A model generated the notes under the pieces. It was not told the DNA's origin. It saw nothing but the letters and a program-made list of their open reading frames with translations, and did not search any database. From NCBI RefSeq assembly GCF_002029255.1, contig NZ_MZGT01000025.1, forward strand, positions 1 through 64,000: 64,000 nt of DNA. The letters run 5' to 3'. The stretch's first letter is position 1. The number at the start of each line of letters is the position of its first letter. Source of the DNA: Clostridium chromiireducens. GTDB lineage: Bacteria > Bacillota > Clostridia > Clostridiales > Clostridiaceae. Both the position numbers and the translations under genes were made by a program. Below are positions 19,004 to 29,166 of this stretch, piece after piece.

Positions 19004-19301
19004 ACTTGTCCCCCTGAAAGTTTATTATCATTAAGATTATTTTTATATTAAAGCACTTATAAATTCCAAATTAATTCTAATTTATAAAGTTTTCTATAAT
19101 AATTAAGCTTAATATTTAATCTGATAGCTTACCTCATCCATATCCCCCTTCTACTAAAACAAACCAGATACTGACTTTTTCATAAGTCAGTTGAGAATAA
19201 AATCAATATGGTATTACAAGATCAGATTTCCTCTTCACACATATTATTCTATTTTATTAACCTTAACAATAGCTTAACATGTATATATTAATTGTATCTT
19301 C

Positions 19302-20168
19302 TTAAACCATTAATAATTCTATTCTCTCCCCAATAATAATACATTTAGAATCCTTCCCATGCCCAATTTCATCGGTTTTAACTATTGGCATATTCGGATT
19401 ATCGACAATTCCTTTTACTATCTCTTCGATATCAGGAGAATATTTTTTTCTTTCCATCTCAGTAAAACTTCCAAGTATTATTCCTTTCACTTCACCAAAT
19501 ACTCCCATTTGTTTATATTGAGTTAAATATGTTACCATTTTAGGGACATCTCCACCTAAACTTTCTAAAAAGATAATTTTGTCTTGAAAGTCAGGTATAT
19601 ATTGGGTTCCAGCTAATTTTAAAAAGCATCGTAAATTTCCCCCAACAACAATCCCATCCATAGAATTGCCTTGAATCCACTTATAGTTAAAATTTAAAAG
19701 TTCATTTCCTGATTCCATAAACGTGCTCTTAAATTCTTTTATTTGCTTTTCCTTATAACTTTCAATTAAATTTCTTATCTGATACAAATATGTTTTTAAA
19801 CCGGCCTTTGAGTATAATGAATTTATAATAACCGAAAGATCACTATATCCAAAGAAAGACTTTGGATTATTTCTTATGATTTCAAAATCTAAATAGTCCA
19901 AAACCTCATTAGCTAAATCTCCACCTGAGATATCAAATATGGCTTTAATACTACAGTCCTTAAAAAAATCCATCAAAACTTCTGCTCTTTCACTTCCAGT
20001 ACCATTAAACACAGAAATTTTTCTATATATTTTGTCGCTAAACACAACTTTTAACCCTAATAAACTTAATGTGTCTTCTAATTCTTTCATTTTTATTTTA
20101 TTCGCTTCTTCTAATCCATTTGAACAGGCGATAATTCCAACTTTGTCACCATTACTTAATACTTTCAT
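19302..20168 (-). CDS. LD-carboxypeptidase, S66 family (MccF/LdcA-like)
   Basis: Serine peptidase of family S66, which includes muramoyl-tetrapeptide L,D-carboxypeptidases in cell-wall recycling and MccF enzymes that destroy microcin C. The expected triad is present: S109 (FFGYSD), E202 (FLESLGG) and H270 (IGHGKDS). At 288 residues it is a full cytoplasmic enzyme without signal peptide. The ATG has AAGGAGAT upstream. It is monocistronic. Sequence alone does not separate the wall-recycling role from the microcin-immunity role. Confidence 0.88.
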   Translation of the reverse strand: MKVLSNGDKVGIIACSNGLEEANKIKMKELEDTLSLLGLKVVFSDKIYRKISVFNGTGSERAEVLMDFFKDCSIKAIFDISGGDLANEVLDYLDFEIIRNNPKSFFGYSDLSVIINSLYSKAGLKTYLYQIRNLIESYKEKQIKEFKSTFMESGNELLNFNYKWIQGNSMDGIVVGGNLRCFLKLAGTQYIPDFQDKIIFLESLGGDVPKMVTYLTQYKQMGVFGEVKGIILGSFTEMERKKYSPDIEEIVKGIVDNPNMPIVKTDEIGHGKDSKCIIIGERIELLMV

Positions 20169-20485
20169 AAATAATCTCCTTTAAATACTATTCGAGTAGT
20201 TTAATCTTTTATAATAATCTTATTTTATTGTATCGTACATTCCCGTACAAAAAAAGTTTCTCTATATAATAAACTATATACCTTGAATACTTAGGACTCA
20301 ATTACAACTCAACCGCTTGATATCTTAACCTAAAGTTTAGTTATTATAATTATAAAGAGAGGTTAAACTAACTCTTTCGTAACCCAATCATTATTATGGA
20401 TAACAAAATTAGAATAACCTCTCTTTAAATCATAGGATTTAATAATATATTTATACTTATCTAATGCACGGTATATAAATATTTT
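20169..20485. other. Intergenic region with a long hairpin
   Basis: Arms AAAGAGAGGTTA (20354-20365) and TAACCTCTCTTT (20415-20426) are a perfect 12-bp inverted repeat with a 49-nt loop, about 60 bases after the alcohol dehydrogenase stop on the minus strand. It lacks a clear T tract, so its role as terminator is likely but not certain. The rest is AT-rich with no recognised site. Confidence 0.5.
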
Positions 20486-21649
20486 CTAGAATGCTGCTTT
20501 AAAAATATTTAATACATCCTTTTCTTCTAGTGGTTTAAATGCATATTTAAAATATGGATTCATAGCTTTCTTAGCCATTATTTCAAGTTTATCTTCTTCA
20601 ATCCCAACTTCCCCCAATGTACCTGGTATTCCAAGATCTTTAAAAAATTCTGCTGTCTTTTCTATTGCTTTATTAGCTATTTCAAATTCATCTAAGCCTT
20701 TATCTATTCCCCAAACATTCACTCCATACTGTGCAAACTTATAAACTGTAAACTCATCTAATGAATATCTCATCCAATAAGGAGTTAATATTGCAAGACC
20801 CACCCCGTGCGTTATGTCATAAAAAGCACTTAATTCATGTTCCATAGGATGAACTACCCATGGCGAACTGGTTCCATAAGAAATAAGACCATTTATTGCC
20901 CAGCTTGAAGCCCACATTAAATTAGCTCTAGCATCATAATCCTTAGGATTTTCTATTGCTATCTTTCCATATTTTATACAAGCTCTGAGTAATCCTTCTG
21001 CTGTGCTATCTTGAATATCTACACCCTTTGTGTGATTAAAATAAGTTTCAAAAATATGACTCATAATATCAGCTGTTCCTGCCGCTGTTTGATTCTTAGG
21101 TACTGAATATGTATATTCAGGATCTAATATAGATACTTTTGGTTTCATATTTTCATGCCCTGTGCCTATTTTTTGGTTAATGCTCATATCTGAAATTACC
21201 GCATGCCTATCCATTTCTGACCCAGTTGCCGATAGTGTTAATATTGTCACTATAGGTAAAACTTCATTAATTTTTTCTGGATTAGTTACTAGGTCCCATG
21301 CATCGCCTTCATATTTTACTCCTGCTGCAATTACTTTTGCACAGTCTATAGTACTTCCGCCTCCTACAGCAAGAACTACCTCTACATTATTTTCTCTACA
21401 TATTTCAATTCCTTTTCTTACTGTTTCAATTCTTGGATTAGGTTCTATACCTGAAAGCTCAACATATGTCACTGAATTATCATCTAAGATTTTAATCATC
21501 TCATTATATAATCCAATTTTCTTGATACTTCCTCCACCATAGGCAATTAGTACTTTATTTCCATATTCTTTAATTACTGTTGCAAGTTTTTTAATTTGAC
21601 CTTTACCAAAATAAACTTTAGTAGGTATTGAATAATTAAAATTTTCCAT
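20486..21649 (-). CDS. bdh: Iron-containing alcohol dehydrogenase (butanol dehydrogenase type)
   Basis: Reduces butyraldehyde or acetaldehyde to the alcohol with NAD(P)H, the last step of solvent formation in clostridia. It is a 387-residue group III dehydrogenase. The metal ligands line up as D194, H198, H267 and H281 (ADIMSH, HPMEHE, DITHGVG). The nucleotide-binding region AVGGGSTID is at 95-102. The closest types are clostridial BdhA/BdhB and YqhD. The ATG is preceded by AGGAGAGA. It is a single gene with hairpins on both sides. The cofactor preference is not decided here. Confidence 0.92.
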   Translation of the reverse strand: MENFNYSIPTKVYFGKGQIKKLATVIKEYGNKVLIAYGGGSIKKIGLYNEMIKILDDNSVTYVELSGIEPNPRIETVRKGIEICRENNVEVVLAVGGGSTIDCAKVIAAGVKYEGDAWDLVTNPEKINEVLPIVTILTLSATGSEMDRHAVISDMSINQKIGTGHENMKPKVSILDPEYTYSVPKNQTAAGTADIMSHIFETYFNHTKGVDIQDSTAEGLLRACIKYGKIAIENPKDYDARANLMWASSWAINGLISYGTSSPWVVHPMEHELSAFYDITHGVGLAILTPYWMRYSLDEFTVYKFAQYGVNVWGIDKGLDEFEIANKAIEKTAEFFKDLGIPGTLGEVGIEEDKLEIMAKKAMNPYFKYAFKPLEEKDVLNIFKAAF

Positions 21650-21779
21650 AAACGCTCTCTCCTTATTAGTAAAAAATTAGAGTAATAATTATATCAGTTA
21701 CATAGAATAACCTATATAAATTCTACACCATATACTTAGCTTTAAGTCAAGAATTTATACACAATTTTTCCCTATTTTT

Positions 21780-23150
21780 TTATACTGAAGCTATTTTTTC
21801 TTCTTTGCTTACAATTGCTTTCCCATTCCATTTCTTACTTCTCCACCTAAAATACATGATTAGCCCTCGTACCCATTCATCCATAGCTAAAGCTATCCAC
21901 ATACCTGGCATACCCAAATTAAAAGTTATGCTAAATACATAAGCCAGTCCTACACCAATTGTCCACATAGAACATACTCCAACAAACACTGGAAATCTTA
22001 CATCCCCACAAGCTCTAAGGCAATTTATAATTACAAGATTAAAAGTCCTTCCAGGCTCAAGAAAAGCATTCACAAATAATACTGCCGCTCCAAGTGCTAA
22101 TATCTCCTCATTGCTTGTGAATATTCCAAAAATATTCCTTCCCAATGCGGCTACTAAAATTCCTAGAATTGTAGAAACTACAAATGCTTTTTTTAGCGAA
22201 GAGAAACATAGATGATATGCATCCTCTGTTTTTCCTCTCCCTACTAATCTTCCCACAAGGATTGATGATCCCTGAGCTATAGCAACTGAGAATACAAAAA
22301 TAAAAATACAAATATTATTTATATAACTATTAGTAGTAACTGCTGCAATACTAATATGTGTTAGTATAACTGTTGTTACTAATTTTGCTACAGAGTATGA
22401 TATATTTTCTCCCGCGGATGGTACTCCCATATGAAGTATGTTTTTAACTTCTTTTTTATCAATTTTCCTTAAATACTTGGACGAAAAGTTTGGTAATATC
22501 CTCTTAAACAAGTAATATCCTAGAAAGATAGTCCCAAATACCTTACTTATAGTAGTTGCAGTTGCCGAGCCTTGAACCCCAAGACTTGGTGCTCCAAACT
22601 TACCAAATATTAATATATAATTTAGGATTATATTAAATATATTCATTACAAACGTAGTATACATACATATACTTGTAAATCCAAAAGCTCTTATAACTGA
22701 AGTAAAAGTTGTCGTTATAGCTTGAACAATCATAAAGCCTCCAACTATCTTTATATATTGAGAGCTATATGTCATAAATTCTGGTGCTACATTCATCCAT
22801 TGTAAAATATACTTTGAAAATAGTAGAATTATCAGACTTATTATTCCGCCAAAGCATAAATTTATTACAAGAGATGTTCCCACAAGCCCCATGATATCTT
22901 CATCTTTCTTTTTAGCTCCTATGTACTGTGAACAAATTATTGTAGTTCCTGAAGTAATAATAACAAATAATAGATTTAACATATTTATTATTTGATTAAC
23001 TATTCCTACTGCTCCTACAGCATCGTCACTATATTTTCCAAGCATAAATATATCCATGCTTCCAAGTAACATAAGTAATAACATCTCAACAAAAATAGGC
23101 CAAGTAATCTTAAATAAATTCTCTTCTAATTTTATACTTGCATTTTTCAT
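21780..23150 (-). CDS. MATE family efflux transporter
   Basis: Twelve-helix multidrug/toxin extrusion protein, 456 residues, using Na+ or H+ gradients. It opens with the family pattern FKITWPIFVEMLLLMLLGS, then the two six-helix halves with QGSATATTISK and FLEPGRTFNLVIINCLRACG. The basic C-terminal tail is cytoplasmic. It is most like the NorM/DinF group of Firmicutes. Its substrate is unknown. A long hairpin upstream separates it from the glucosidase gene. Confidence 0.9.
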   Translation of the reverse strand: MKNASIKLEENLFKITWPIFVEMLLLMLLGSMDIFMLGKYSDDAVGAVGIVNQIINMLNLLFVIITSGTTIICSQYIGAKKKDEDIMGLVGTSLVINLCFGGIISLIILLFSKYILQWMNVAPEFMTYSSQYIKIVGGFMIVQAITTTFTSVIRAFGFTSICMYTTFVMNIFNIILNYILIFGKFGAPSLGVQGSATATTISKVFGTIFLGYYLFKRILPNFSSKYLRKIDKKEVKNILHMGVPSAGENISYSVAKLVTTVILTHISIAAVTTNSYINNICIFIFVFSVAIAQGSSILVGRLVGRGKTEDAYHLCFSSLKKAFVVSTILGILVAALGRNIFGIFTSNEEILALGAAVLFVNAFLEPGRTFNLVIINCLRACGDVRFPVFVGVCSMWTIGVGLAYVFSITFNLGMPGMWIALAMDEWVRGLIMYFRWRSKKWNGKAIVSKEEKIASV

Positions 23151-23204
23151 AGAACTTAAAATCTTCCTTTCTGATTATTTAAGCAAATACCCTGAAAATA
23201 AATT

Positions 23205-23253
23205 GTAGTTAAACGCTATAATAATCACTTAGCTTTATTTAGCGTTTAACTAC
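23205..23253 (-). terminator. Hairpin between the GH31 and MATE genes
   Basis: The perfect 14-bp arms 23205-23218 and 23240-23253 (GTAGTTAAACGCTA / TAGCGTTTAACTAC) enclose a 21-nt loop. It lies just after the GH31 stop on the minus strand. The following tract is only moderately T-rich. Confidence 0.6.
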
Positions 23254-23289
23254 TGATTTAATATAATTCATTAACTATATTTTTATCTA

Positions 23290-25680
23290 TTAAACAAATT
23301 CTTTATTGCTTACTAGATTAGGAATTATAGCTTTTCCATCAATAATTTCTATGGCTTCCCCATTGATGGTTACTGCTCTTTCATTTATATTATTAAATAT
23401 AAATTCTATATGTGTGAATTTATCATCATATTCATAATCTATAATTTTAACCTTTATTTCAACCTTGTTATTATTATTGATTACTTTTATTTTATAATTA
23501 TTAAATTCCCCAGCTTGATATTTAAAACTTTCTCCATCATCAGTAAAATGATGATATTTTGTTTCTGTTTCTTCATTGCATAGAAAAACTTCAAATGTTA
23601 GCTTATTAGAATTCTTTTCTCCAATATAGTTTTGTTCTTCTGCTACCGAAATAATAGATCCCCCTTTAATAAATATTGGACAAATATCTAGTGGAGTTTC
23701 TCTTATTATATATTGACCACCCCTATATTCTTCTTTTGTCCAATAATCTACCCAAGTTTCACCTTCAGGAAGATATATCATTCTTGCTTTAGCTCCTTGT
23801 TCTACAACTGGTGCAACTAAAATATTTTCACCACAAAGGAATTCATCATTAATTTCATAAGTATTTTTATCATTCTGATAGTTGAATAATAACGGTCTTA
23901 TAATAGGTGCACCATTTTTACTGCAATTCCACATACTATCGTATATATAGGGGATTAACTTGTATCTAAGCTTTATATATTTTTTATTTATTTCTTCGGT
24001 ACTTTCATCAAATGCCCAAGGTTCTTGATCTCTTGTTCCCATTGCCGAATGATTTCTAAAAAGTGGAGTAAATGTCCCTACTTGAACCCATCTACTTAAA
24101 AGCTCTGCACTGCAATCATGCCCAAATCCGCCTACATCTGTACCACAGAAAGCCATTCCGCTTAACCCTAAATTCATAAGCATTGGTATAGACATCCTTA
24201 AATGTTCCCAGGTACTTTGATTGTCCCCAGTCCATATTGTAGAGTACTTTTGAGTTCCTGCATAGCAGGCTCTAGTTACTATAAATGGTCTTTTTCCTGT
24301 TGCTTTTTTTAATCCTTCATATGTAGCCTTAGCCATCATATGACCATATACATTATGAACTTCCTTATGAGTTACCGGAATTCCATCATTATCAAACATT
24401 ACGTCATCAGGAAGCGGACCCTTAAAACTAGCTGGTTCATTCATATCATTCCAAATACCACTCACGCCGGCTTCTGTCATTATCCTTTGATTTTCTCCCC
24501 ACCATTTTCTTACTTCTGAATTCAAAAAATCTGGATAAACAGAATCCCCTGGCCACACTTCATTTCTATAGACTATTCCCTGATTATCAGTTGCAAAATA
24601 TCCGTTTTTCAACCCATCATCATAAATTTTATATCCTTTATCTACTTTAACCCCTGGATCTATAATAGTTACTACCTTAAATCCCATGCTATTAAGCTTT
24701 TTAATCATTTCTTCCAGATTATTAAATCTCTCATTATTCCATGTAAATACTCTATATCCATCCATATAATCTATGTCTAAGTACAATGTATCACAAGGTA
24801 TTCCTTTTTCCCTAAAGTTATTCGCAATCTCCATAAGCCTTGCCTTATTATCATAAGACCATCTGCATTGTTGATATCCTAATGTCCACATTTGAGGTAA
24901 AGGCATATTTCCTGTAATTTTTGTATATCCTTCAACTACGTTTTTTACTGATGGGCCATAAATAAAATAATAATCTAAATTACCATCAACTCCTGCAAAA
25001 TAATAGTATTTCGAATTATCTCTTCCCATATCAAAATGTGTTTCAAAATGATTGTCAAAGAATATACCAAAAGCATTTCCTTTATTTAATCCAATTAAAA
25101 ATGGAATAGACTTATAAAGTCTATCAAAAGTTTCTCCATGTGGTGCAGGATTATCAGTATTCCAGTTTACATAATGATAGCCACGTTTATTTAGATGCCC
25201 ACTTCGTTCTCCAAGTCCATAAAAAAACATATCCTCTTCCATTTGTTTGGACACATATACTTTAAACTCTTCATCGTTATTAAGGGCATGCCCTTCTGCC
25301 TCTGCTAACATAAAGTCTCCTTTTCTTCTTATAAAAGGGTCTTTTTCACCTCTATAATCTGCACAAAGCAATGTTCCCTTTTTATCATAAATATCTACTT
25401 TAAACTCATCATAAATCCTAACTGTTAGTTTTTCTGTTAATAATTGAATTCCATCTGCTATATTCTCAATTTCAAAATCACAATGGCTATCTTTTAAATT
25501 TTCTACTGCTTTAGAATTTCTTTCTTCTCTAAATAAAGGTGCAAAGAAGTTAATAATATGTGAATTTACTACATTTACAAACACTTTTTTATTATTAAAT
25601 TCAATACTAATTACGTTATTCTCAACTTCATAGTTTAGTAACTTTCCAAAACCTTCTTTATCTCGTTTACATTTTTCCAT
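23290..25680 (-). CDS. Alpha-glucosidase, glycoside hydrolase family 31
   Basis: Retaining alpha-glucosidase (or alpha-xylosidase-like GH31) of 796 residues, cytoplasmic, with no signal peptide. In order: N-terminal beta domain (1-240), the TIM barrel with nucleophile D412 in IWNDMNEP, acid/base D486 in TIWTGDN, then proximal and distal C-terminal beta domains. DTLYLDIDYMDGYRVF is the barrel strand 1-2 signature. The start is placed at ATG 25680, 8 bases after GGAGG; two in-frame ATGs closer to or before that site are less suitable. A leader hairpin lies at 25749-25797. It would release glucose from maltose-type oligosaccharides; there are no transporter genes beside it. Confidence 0.93.
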   Translation of the reverse strand: MEKCKRDKEGFGKLLNYEVENNVISIEFNNKKVFVNVVNSHIINFFAPLFREERNSKAVENLKDSHCDFEIENIADGIQLLTEKLTVRIYDEFKVDIYDKKGTLLCADYRGEKDPFIRRKGDFMLAEAEGHALNNDEEFKVYVSKQMEEDMFFYGLGERSGHLNKRGYHYVNWNTDNPAPHGETFDRLYKSIPFLIGLNKGNAFGIFFDNHFETHFDMGRDNSKYYYFAGVDGNLDYYFIYGPSVKNVVEGYTKITGNMPLPQMWTLGYQQCRWSYDNKARLMEIANNFREKGIPCDTLYLDIDYMDGYRVFTWNNERFNNLEEMIKKLNSMGFKVVTIIDPGVKVDKGYKIYDDGLKNGYFATDNQGIVYRNEVWPGDSVYPDFLNSEVRKWWGENQRIMTEAGVSGIWNDMNEPASFKGPLPDDVMFDNDGIPVTHKEVHNVYGHMMAKATYEGLKKATGKRPFIVTRACYAGTQKYSTIWTGDNQSTWEHLRMSIPMLMNLGLSGMAFCGTDVGGFGHDCSAELLSRWVQVGTFTPLFRNHSAMGTRDQEPWAFDESTEEINKKYIKLRYKLIPYIYDSMWNCSKNGAPIIRPLLFNYQNDKNTYEINDEFLCGENILVAPVVEQGAKARMIYLPEGETWVDYWTKEEYRGGQYIIRETPLDICPIFIKGGSIISVAEEQNYIGEKNSNKLTFEVFLCNEETETKYHHFTDDGESFKYQAGEFNNYKIKVINNNNKVEIKVKIIDYEYDDKFTHIEFIFNNINERAVTINGEAIEIIDGKAIIPNLVSNKEFV

Positions 25681-26106
25681 AATCATATCCTCCATTACTA
25701 ACTTTAAAAACAAATTAATTTTAGGTTGTTTTGCTAGATTAAATTTATTTTAAGGCTCAGACCAAGGGGTATTCGTAAATATTAACTGAGCCTAAAATAT
25801 CTTGGTAATTCAAATAACCATAACTCTATAACAAACTATGATTATAATGTTATTATATAACTATAAAACCTAACTTTCTTGCAGAATAGAGGCGAATAAT
25901 ATAAAAATACTGCTCTTTTAAAAATTATTAAATATAAATTATTTATTCTACTAATCTTGAAATTACTATTTAAATTAAGTTGAGATTATTTAATTAATAA
26001 AAAAGAGGTAAATATGATAAAGTTATAGCTGTAAAAACTTCATCACATTTACACTCTTAAAAGTTAATTAAATAATTATTTTAGGTAGTATAGCTCCTTA
26101 ATAAAA
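25681..26106. other. Intergenic region with a leader hairpin upstream of GH31
   Basis: Arms TTTAAGGCTCAG (25749-25760) and CTGAGCCTAAAA (25786-25797) pair over 12 bases with a bulge and a GC-rich centre (GGCTCAG/CTGAGCC). It lies about 70 bases upstream of the GH31 start and over 300 bases after the previous gene, so it is more likely a 5' leader structure than a terminator. I found no catabolite-response element I could trust. The remaining sequence is AT-rich. Confidence 0.4.
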
Positions 26107-26676
26107 TTAATGCATTGCTCCGTTCCAATCAAGGTAATATCCATCTACATATGTATTGTATGCCATACTTCCGTTAGAATTTAAATAATACCATGTCTCA
26201 CCATCATTTATCCAACCAGTTTGCATTACTCCATCAGCATCCATGTAGTACCACTGTCCCCTTACATTTCTCCATCCACTTGCAGGAGTACCTTGCTCTA
26301 TTAATATCCACTTTCCGTCCTTGGTTTTCCCCCAGAAGTCACCCTTTCTCCCAGTACTCGGTGTAGAACTTACTATGACATTTCCTAAATTTGATTCTAC
26401 AGTGGTATTAGTTGCTGTTGACGTCGAATCACTCTTATCATTACCGCTGTCATTACCAGTTTCTGGCGTTTGGGTACTTGAAAAACTATTTTTATATGAG
26501 TTAACTTTGTAATTGCTTTTATTAACGTCTTTCCATTCAAATCCTGGTTCTAAATTATTTAATTCGTCTTTGGTATAATCGCTATCTTTCGAAGTTGCCG
26601 CAAAAGTCGCGCAAGTTCCTTGAGCTAAAATTGCTGCTATAACTAATGATACGATTTTTATTTTATTGCTTTTCAT
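26107..26676 (-). CDS. Secreted protein with choline-binding-type wall repeats
   Basis: Exported protein of 189 residues: a signal peptide (basic N terminus, hydrophobic core SLVIAAILAQ, cleavage after TFAA), a Ser/Thr/Asn-rich linker (about 35-110), then CW_binding/glucan-binding repeats (SGWRNVRGQWYYMDADGVM, TGWINDGETWYYLNSNGSM, and a final degenerate unit). Such repeats bind wall teichoic choline or glucans. No catalytic domain is present, so it is a pure wall-attached protein. The start at 26676 is three codons after an ATG that overlaps AGGAG; both are possible. Confidence 0.85.
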   Translation of the reverse strand: MKSNKIKIVSLVIAAILAQGTCATFAATSKDSDYTKDELNNLEPGFEWKDVNKSNYKVNSYKNSFSSTQTPETGNDSGNDKSDSTSTATNTTVESNLGNVIVSSTPSTGRKGDFWGKTKDGKWILIEQGTPASGWRNVRGQWYYMDADGVMQTGWINDGETWYYLNSNGSMAYNTYVDGYYLDWNGAMH

Positions 26677-26860
26677 CCTTCTCATCTCCTAGAATATTTT
26701 ACGTAAGTTTTTAATGTAAACCAAAATTATATTCTTATGATTACTTTCGATTATTTTTTTCCATACTTAAGGGTTTTTATAGTAATATTTCTAATAAATA
26801 TAACTTATTTATTAGATACATAAAAAAACCATAGTGTAATTATATTTACATTATTATATA

Positions 26861-26900
26861 AAATTAGTCCCAATTAAATAATTTAATTGGGACTAATTTT
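26861..26900. terminator. Strong bidirectional terminator after ppk
   Basis: Near-perfect 19-bp arms (AATTAGTCCCAATTAAAT / ATTTAATTGGGACTAATT) meet almost without loop, with T8 on the plus side and TTTTATAT on the minus side. It ends ppk, which reads on the minus strand. Confidence 0.85.
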
Positions 26901-26905
26901 TTTTA

Positions 26906-28963
26906 TTAAATTTTATTATTAAATCTTTTACAAAGATCTATCATATCTTCTTGCGCATTAACTGACCTTCCGTCTGAATCTATCTTTGTGTACGATCCAT
27001 CTGAATTTAAAATTCTACTTTTAACATTATCTTTTAAATATAAGCTGAGCATTTCTTTTAATTCCTTTTTAATTTGCTGATCTTCAATTATTGTCATAGT
27101 TTCTACTCTTTTATCTAGATTTCTGTACATCCAATCTGCACTTGAAATATAAATTTCTTCATTTCCATTATTATGAAAATAATATATCCTACTATGTTCT
27201 AAATACCTTCCTACTATGCTTCTTACCGTTATATTATCACTTAATCCTTTAATACCAGGCCTTAATGAACAAATTCCTCTGACTATAAGCTCTACTTTAA
27301 CTCCCGCTTGAGAAGCTTTGTATAATGCTATCATTAATTTTTTATCAATTAGTGAATTCATTTTTGCGATTATTTTTGCTGGCTTGCCATGTTTAGCATG
27401 CTCTGTTTCTCTTTCAACTAAATATTCTAATTTTTTTCTCAATCCATATGGAGCAATTGTTATTTTACTCATATTTTCCGGCTTAAAATATCCAGAAAGC
27501 ATATTAAAGATAACAGATGCATCCTCTCCATATTCTGGTTTTGCAGTAAGAAGCCCTATATCTGTATAAAATTTTGCTGTTACATCATTATAGTTACCAG
27601 TTCCTAAATGAACATATCTTTTTATTCCTTTCTTTTCCTGCCTAACAATTAATAATATTTTACTATGAGTTTTAAGTCCAATAACTCCATAGATCACGTG
27701 GCATCCGGCTTTTTCTAGCTGTCTCGCCCAATGGATATTATTTTCTTCATCAAACCTAGCCTTTAATTCAACTAAGACGGTCACTTGCTTACCATTTTCT
27801 GCTGCTTTTGAAAGTGCTTCAATTATAGGAGAGTTACCACTTACTCTATACAAAGTTTGCTTTATGGCTAGTACTTTTTCGTCCTGTGCCGCTTCTTGAA
27901 CTAATTTTACTACTAATGAGAAACTTTCATAGGGATGATGAATAAATATATCTTTTTTACTTATCGCTTGAAATATATCACACTCTTGTAGTTCCTTTAC
28001 AGGAAGGCTTTTTATTTGTTCAAATTTCAGTTCATTATATCCTTTTATACTATATAACTTATTAATAAATGTTAAATCGATTGGTCCTTTTATGGAGAAA
28101 ATTTGATTGTCTGATATCTCAAATTCTTGCTCTAATTTATTTGTTATCCTAGTATCACTAGTATCTTCAATCTCTAATCTTACAGCTAATCCCCATCTTC
28201 TTTGTTTAAGAGATTCTTCAATAGTTTCTAGTAAATCTTCTGCTCCTTCCTCGTTTAAGCTTAAATCTGCATTTTTCGTGATCCTATAACAAGCAGTAGT
28301 CAAAACCTTAAACCCAAATAGCTCACATAAATGATTTTTTATAACATCTTCTAAGAGAATGAAATTTTCTCCTTCTCCTCCTGGAATAGGCACTAATCTT
28401 TCCAATACAGATGGAACTTGAATAGTTGCAAAAATTTCTTGATCACTTTTATTTGCCTTTAACATTATACCTATATTTAGCGTTTTATTTAATAGTAATG
28501 GAAATGGCCTTCCTGAATCTATAACCATAGGAGTTAAAACTGGATAAACAATATTTCTATAATAATCTTTAACAAAATCAAGTTGTTTTTCATTTAACAT
28601 TTCATACGTGAAAATTCTTATATTTTTAGATCCTAAATGATCATACAAATGTTCATATGTACTATATTGATCATGTACCATTTTCCTAACTCTATTTAAG
28701 ATTCTCTCTATTTGCTCACTTGGAGTTAATCCTGATACTTCCCTTTCTTCAAATCCTGCCTGTATTTGACTATATAAAGAACCAATTCTCACCATAAAAA
28801 ATTCATCAAGGTTTGAACTAGATATAGCTAAAAATTTAAGCCTTTCTAAAAGAGGATTCGTATTGTCCTTAGCTTCATCTAAAACTCTTTGATTAAATTC
28901 TAACCAACTGAGCTCTCTATTGATAAAATTTTCATGATTATCATATGTATAAGTTTGATTCAT
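26906..28963 (-). CDS. ppk: Polyphosphate kinase 1
   Basis: Polymerises the terminal phosphate of ATP into polyphosphate at the membrane. The protein has 685 residues, the usual length. Key features: N-terminal helical domain (NFINRELSWLEFNQRVLDEA), head domain, and two PLD-like C-terminal domains. The autophosphorylated His is in GLKTHSKI, with the partner His in RYVHLGTGNYN. The start at 28963 has GAGGAG 7 bases upstream; an ATG five codons before is excluded. It faces ppx across a 203-bp region with an 11-bp-phased PhoP-type box array, so phosphate control is likely. Confidence 0.95.
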   Translation of the reverse strand: MNQTYTYDNHENFINRELSWLEFNQRVLDEAKDNTNPLLERLKFLAISSSNLDEFFMVRIGSLYSQIQAGFEEREVSGLTPSEQIERILNRVRKMVHDQYSTYEHLYDHLGSKNIRIFTYEMLNEKQLDFVKDYYRNIVYPVLTPMVIDSGRPFPLLLNKTLNIGIMLKANKSDQEIFATIQVPSVLERLVPIPGGEGENFILLEDVIKNHLCELFGFKVLTTACYRITKNADLSLNEEGAEDLLETIEESLKQRRWGLAVRLEIEDTSDTRITNKLEQEFEISDNQIFSIKGPIDLTFINKLYSIKGYNELKFEQIKSLPVKELQECDIFQAISKKDIFIHHPYESFSLVVKLVQEAAQDEKVLAIKQTLYRVSGNSPIIEALSKAAENGKQVTVLVELKARFDEENNIHWARQLEKAGCHVIYGVIGLKTHSKILLIVRQEKKGIKRYVHLGTGNYNDVTAKFYTDIGLLTAKPEYGEDASVIFNMLSGYFKPENMSKITIAPYGLRKKLEYLVERETEHAKHGKPAKIIAKMNSLIDKKLMIALYKASQAGVKVELIVRGICSLRPGIKGLSDNITVRSIVGRYLEHSRIYYFHNNGNEEIYISSADWMYRNLDKRVETMTIIEDQQIKKELKEMLSLYLKDNVKSRILNSDGSYTKIDSDGRSVNAQEDMIDLCKRFNNKI

Positions 28964-29091
28964 AATAATTCTCCTCACCCAAAAGTTAAATCTTCTTTCA
29001 ACTTATTTTAATTATTTGTAATAATAGTATTTAAAATACACTTTGAATATTGTAATATATTTAAAAGTATACTAATATAATCTAACATTTT

Positions 29092-29152
29092 TGTTAATTC
29101 TATGTTAACACATTATTATTTATTAGTTAACTTTTTTGTCACATTTTGTTAA
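29092..29152 (-). promoter_or_regulatory. PhoP-box array between ppk and ppx
   Basis: Read on the minus strand, TTAACA-TAGAA-TTAACA (29092-29108) fits the B. subtilis PhoP box (TTAACA repeats, 5-base spacer) exactly. Further hexamers fall on the same 11-bp phase: TTAACT at 29125-29130 and TTAACA at 29147-29152, with a weaker one at 29136. The phase over about 60 bp suits several response-regulator dimers. Orientation points to ppk, but the last site touches the ppx ribosome binding region. Confidence 0.7.
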
Positions 29153-29166
29153 TTAGGAGTGAGTAA

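Noticed and set aside
12461-19301. c-di-GMP riboswitch near the signalling genes
   Set aside because: I looked for the GEMM-I core (GGCAAA, GACGCAAAGCC) on both strands in the intergenic regions and did not find it.
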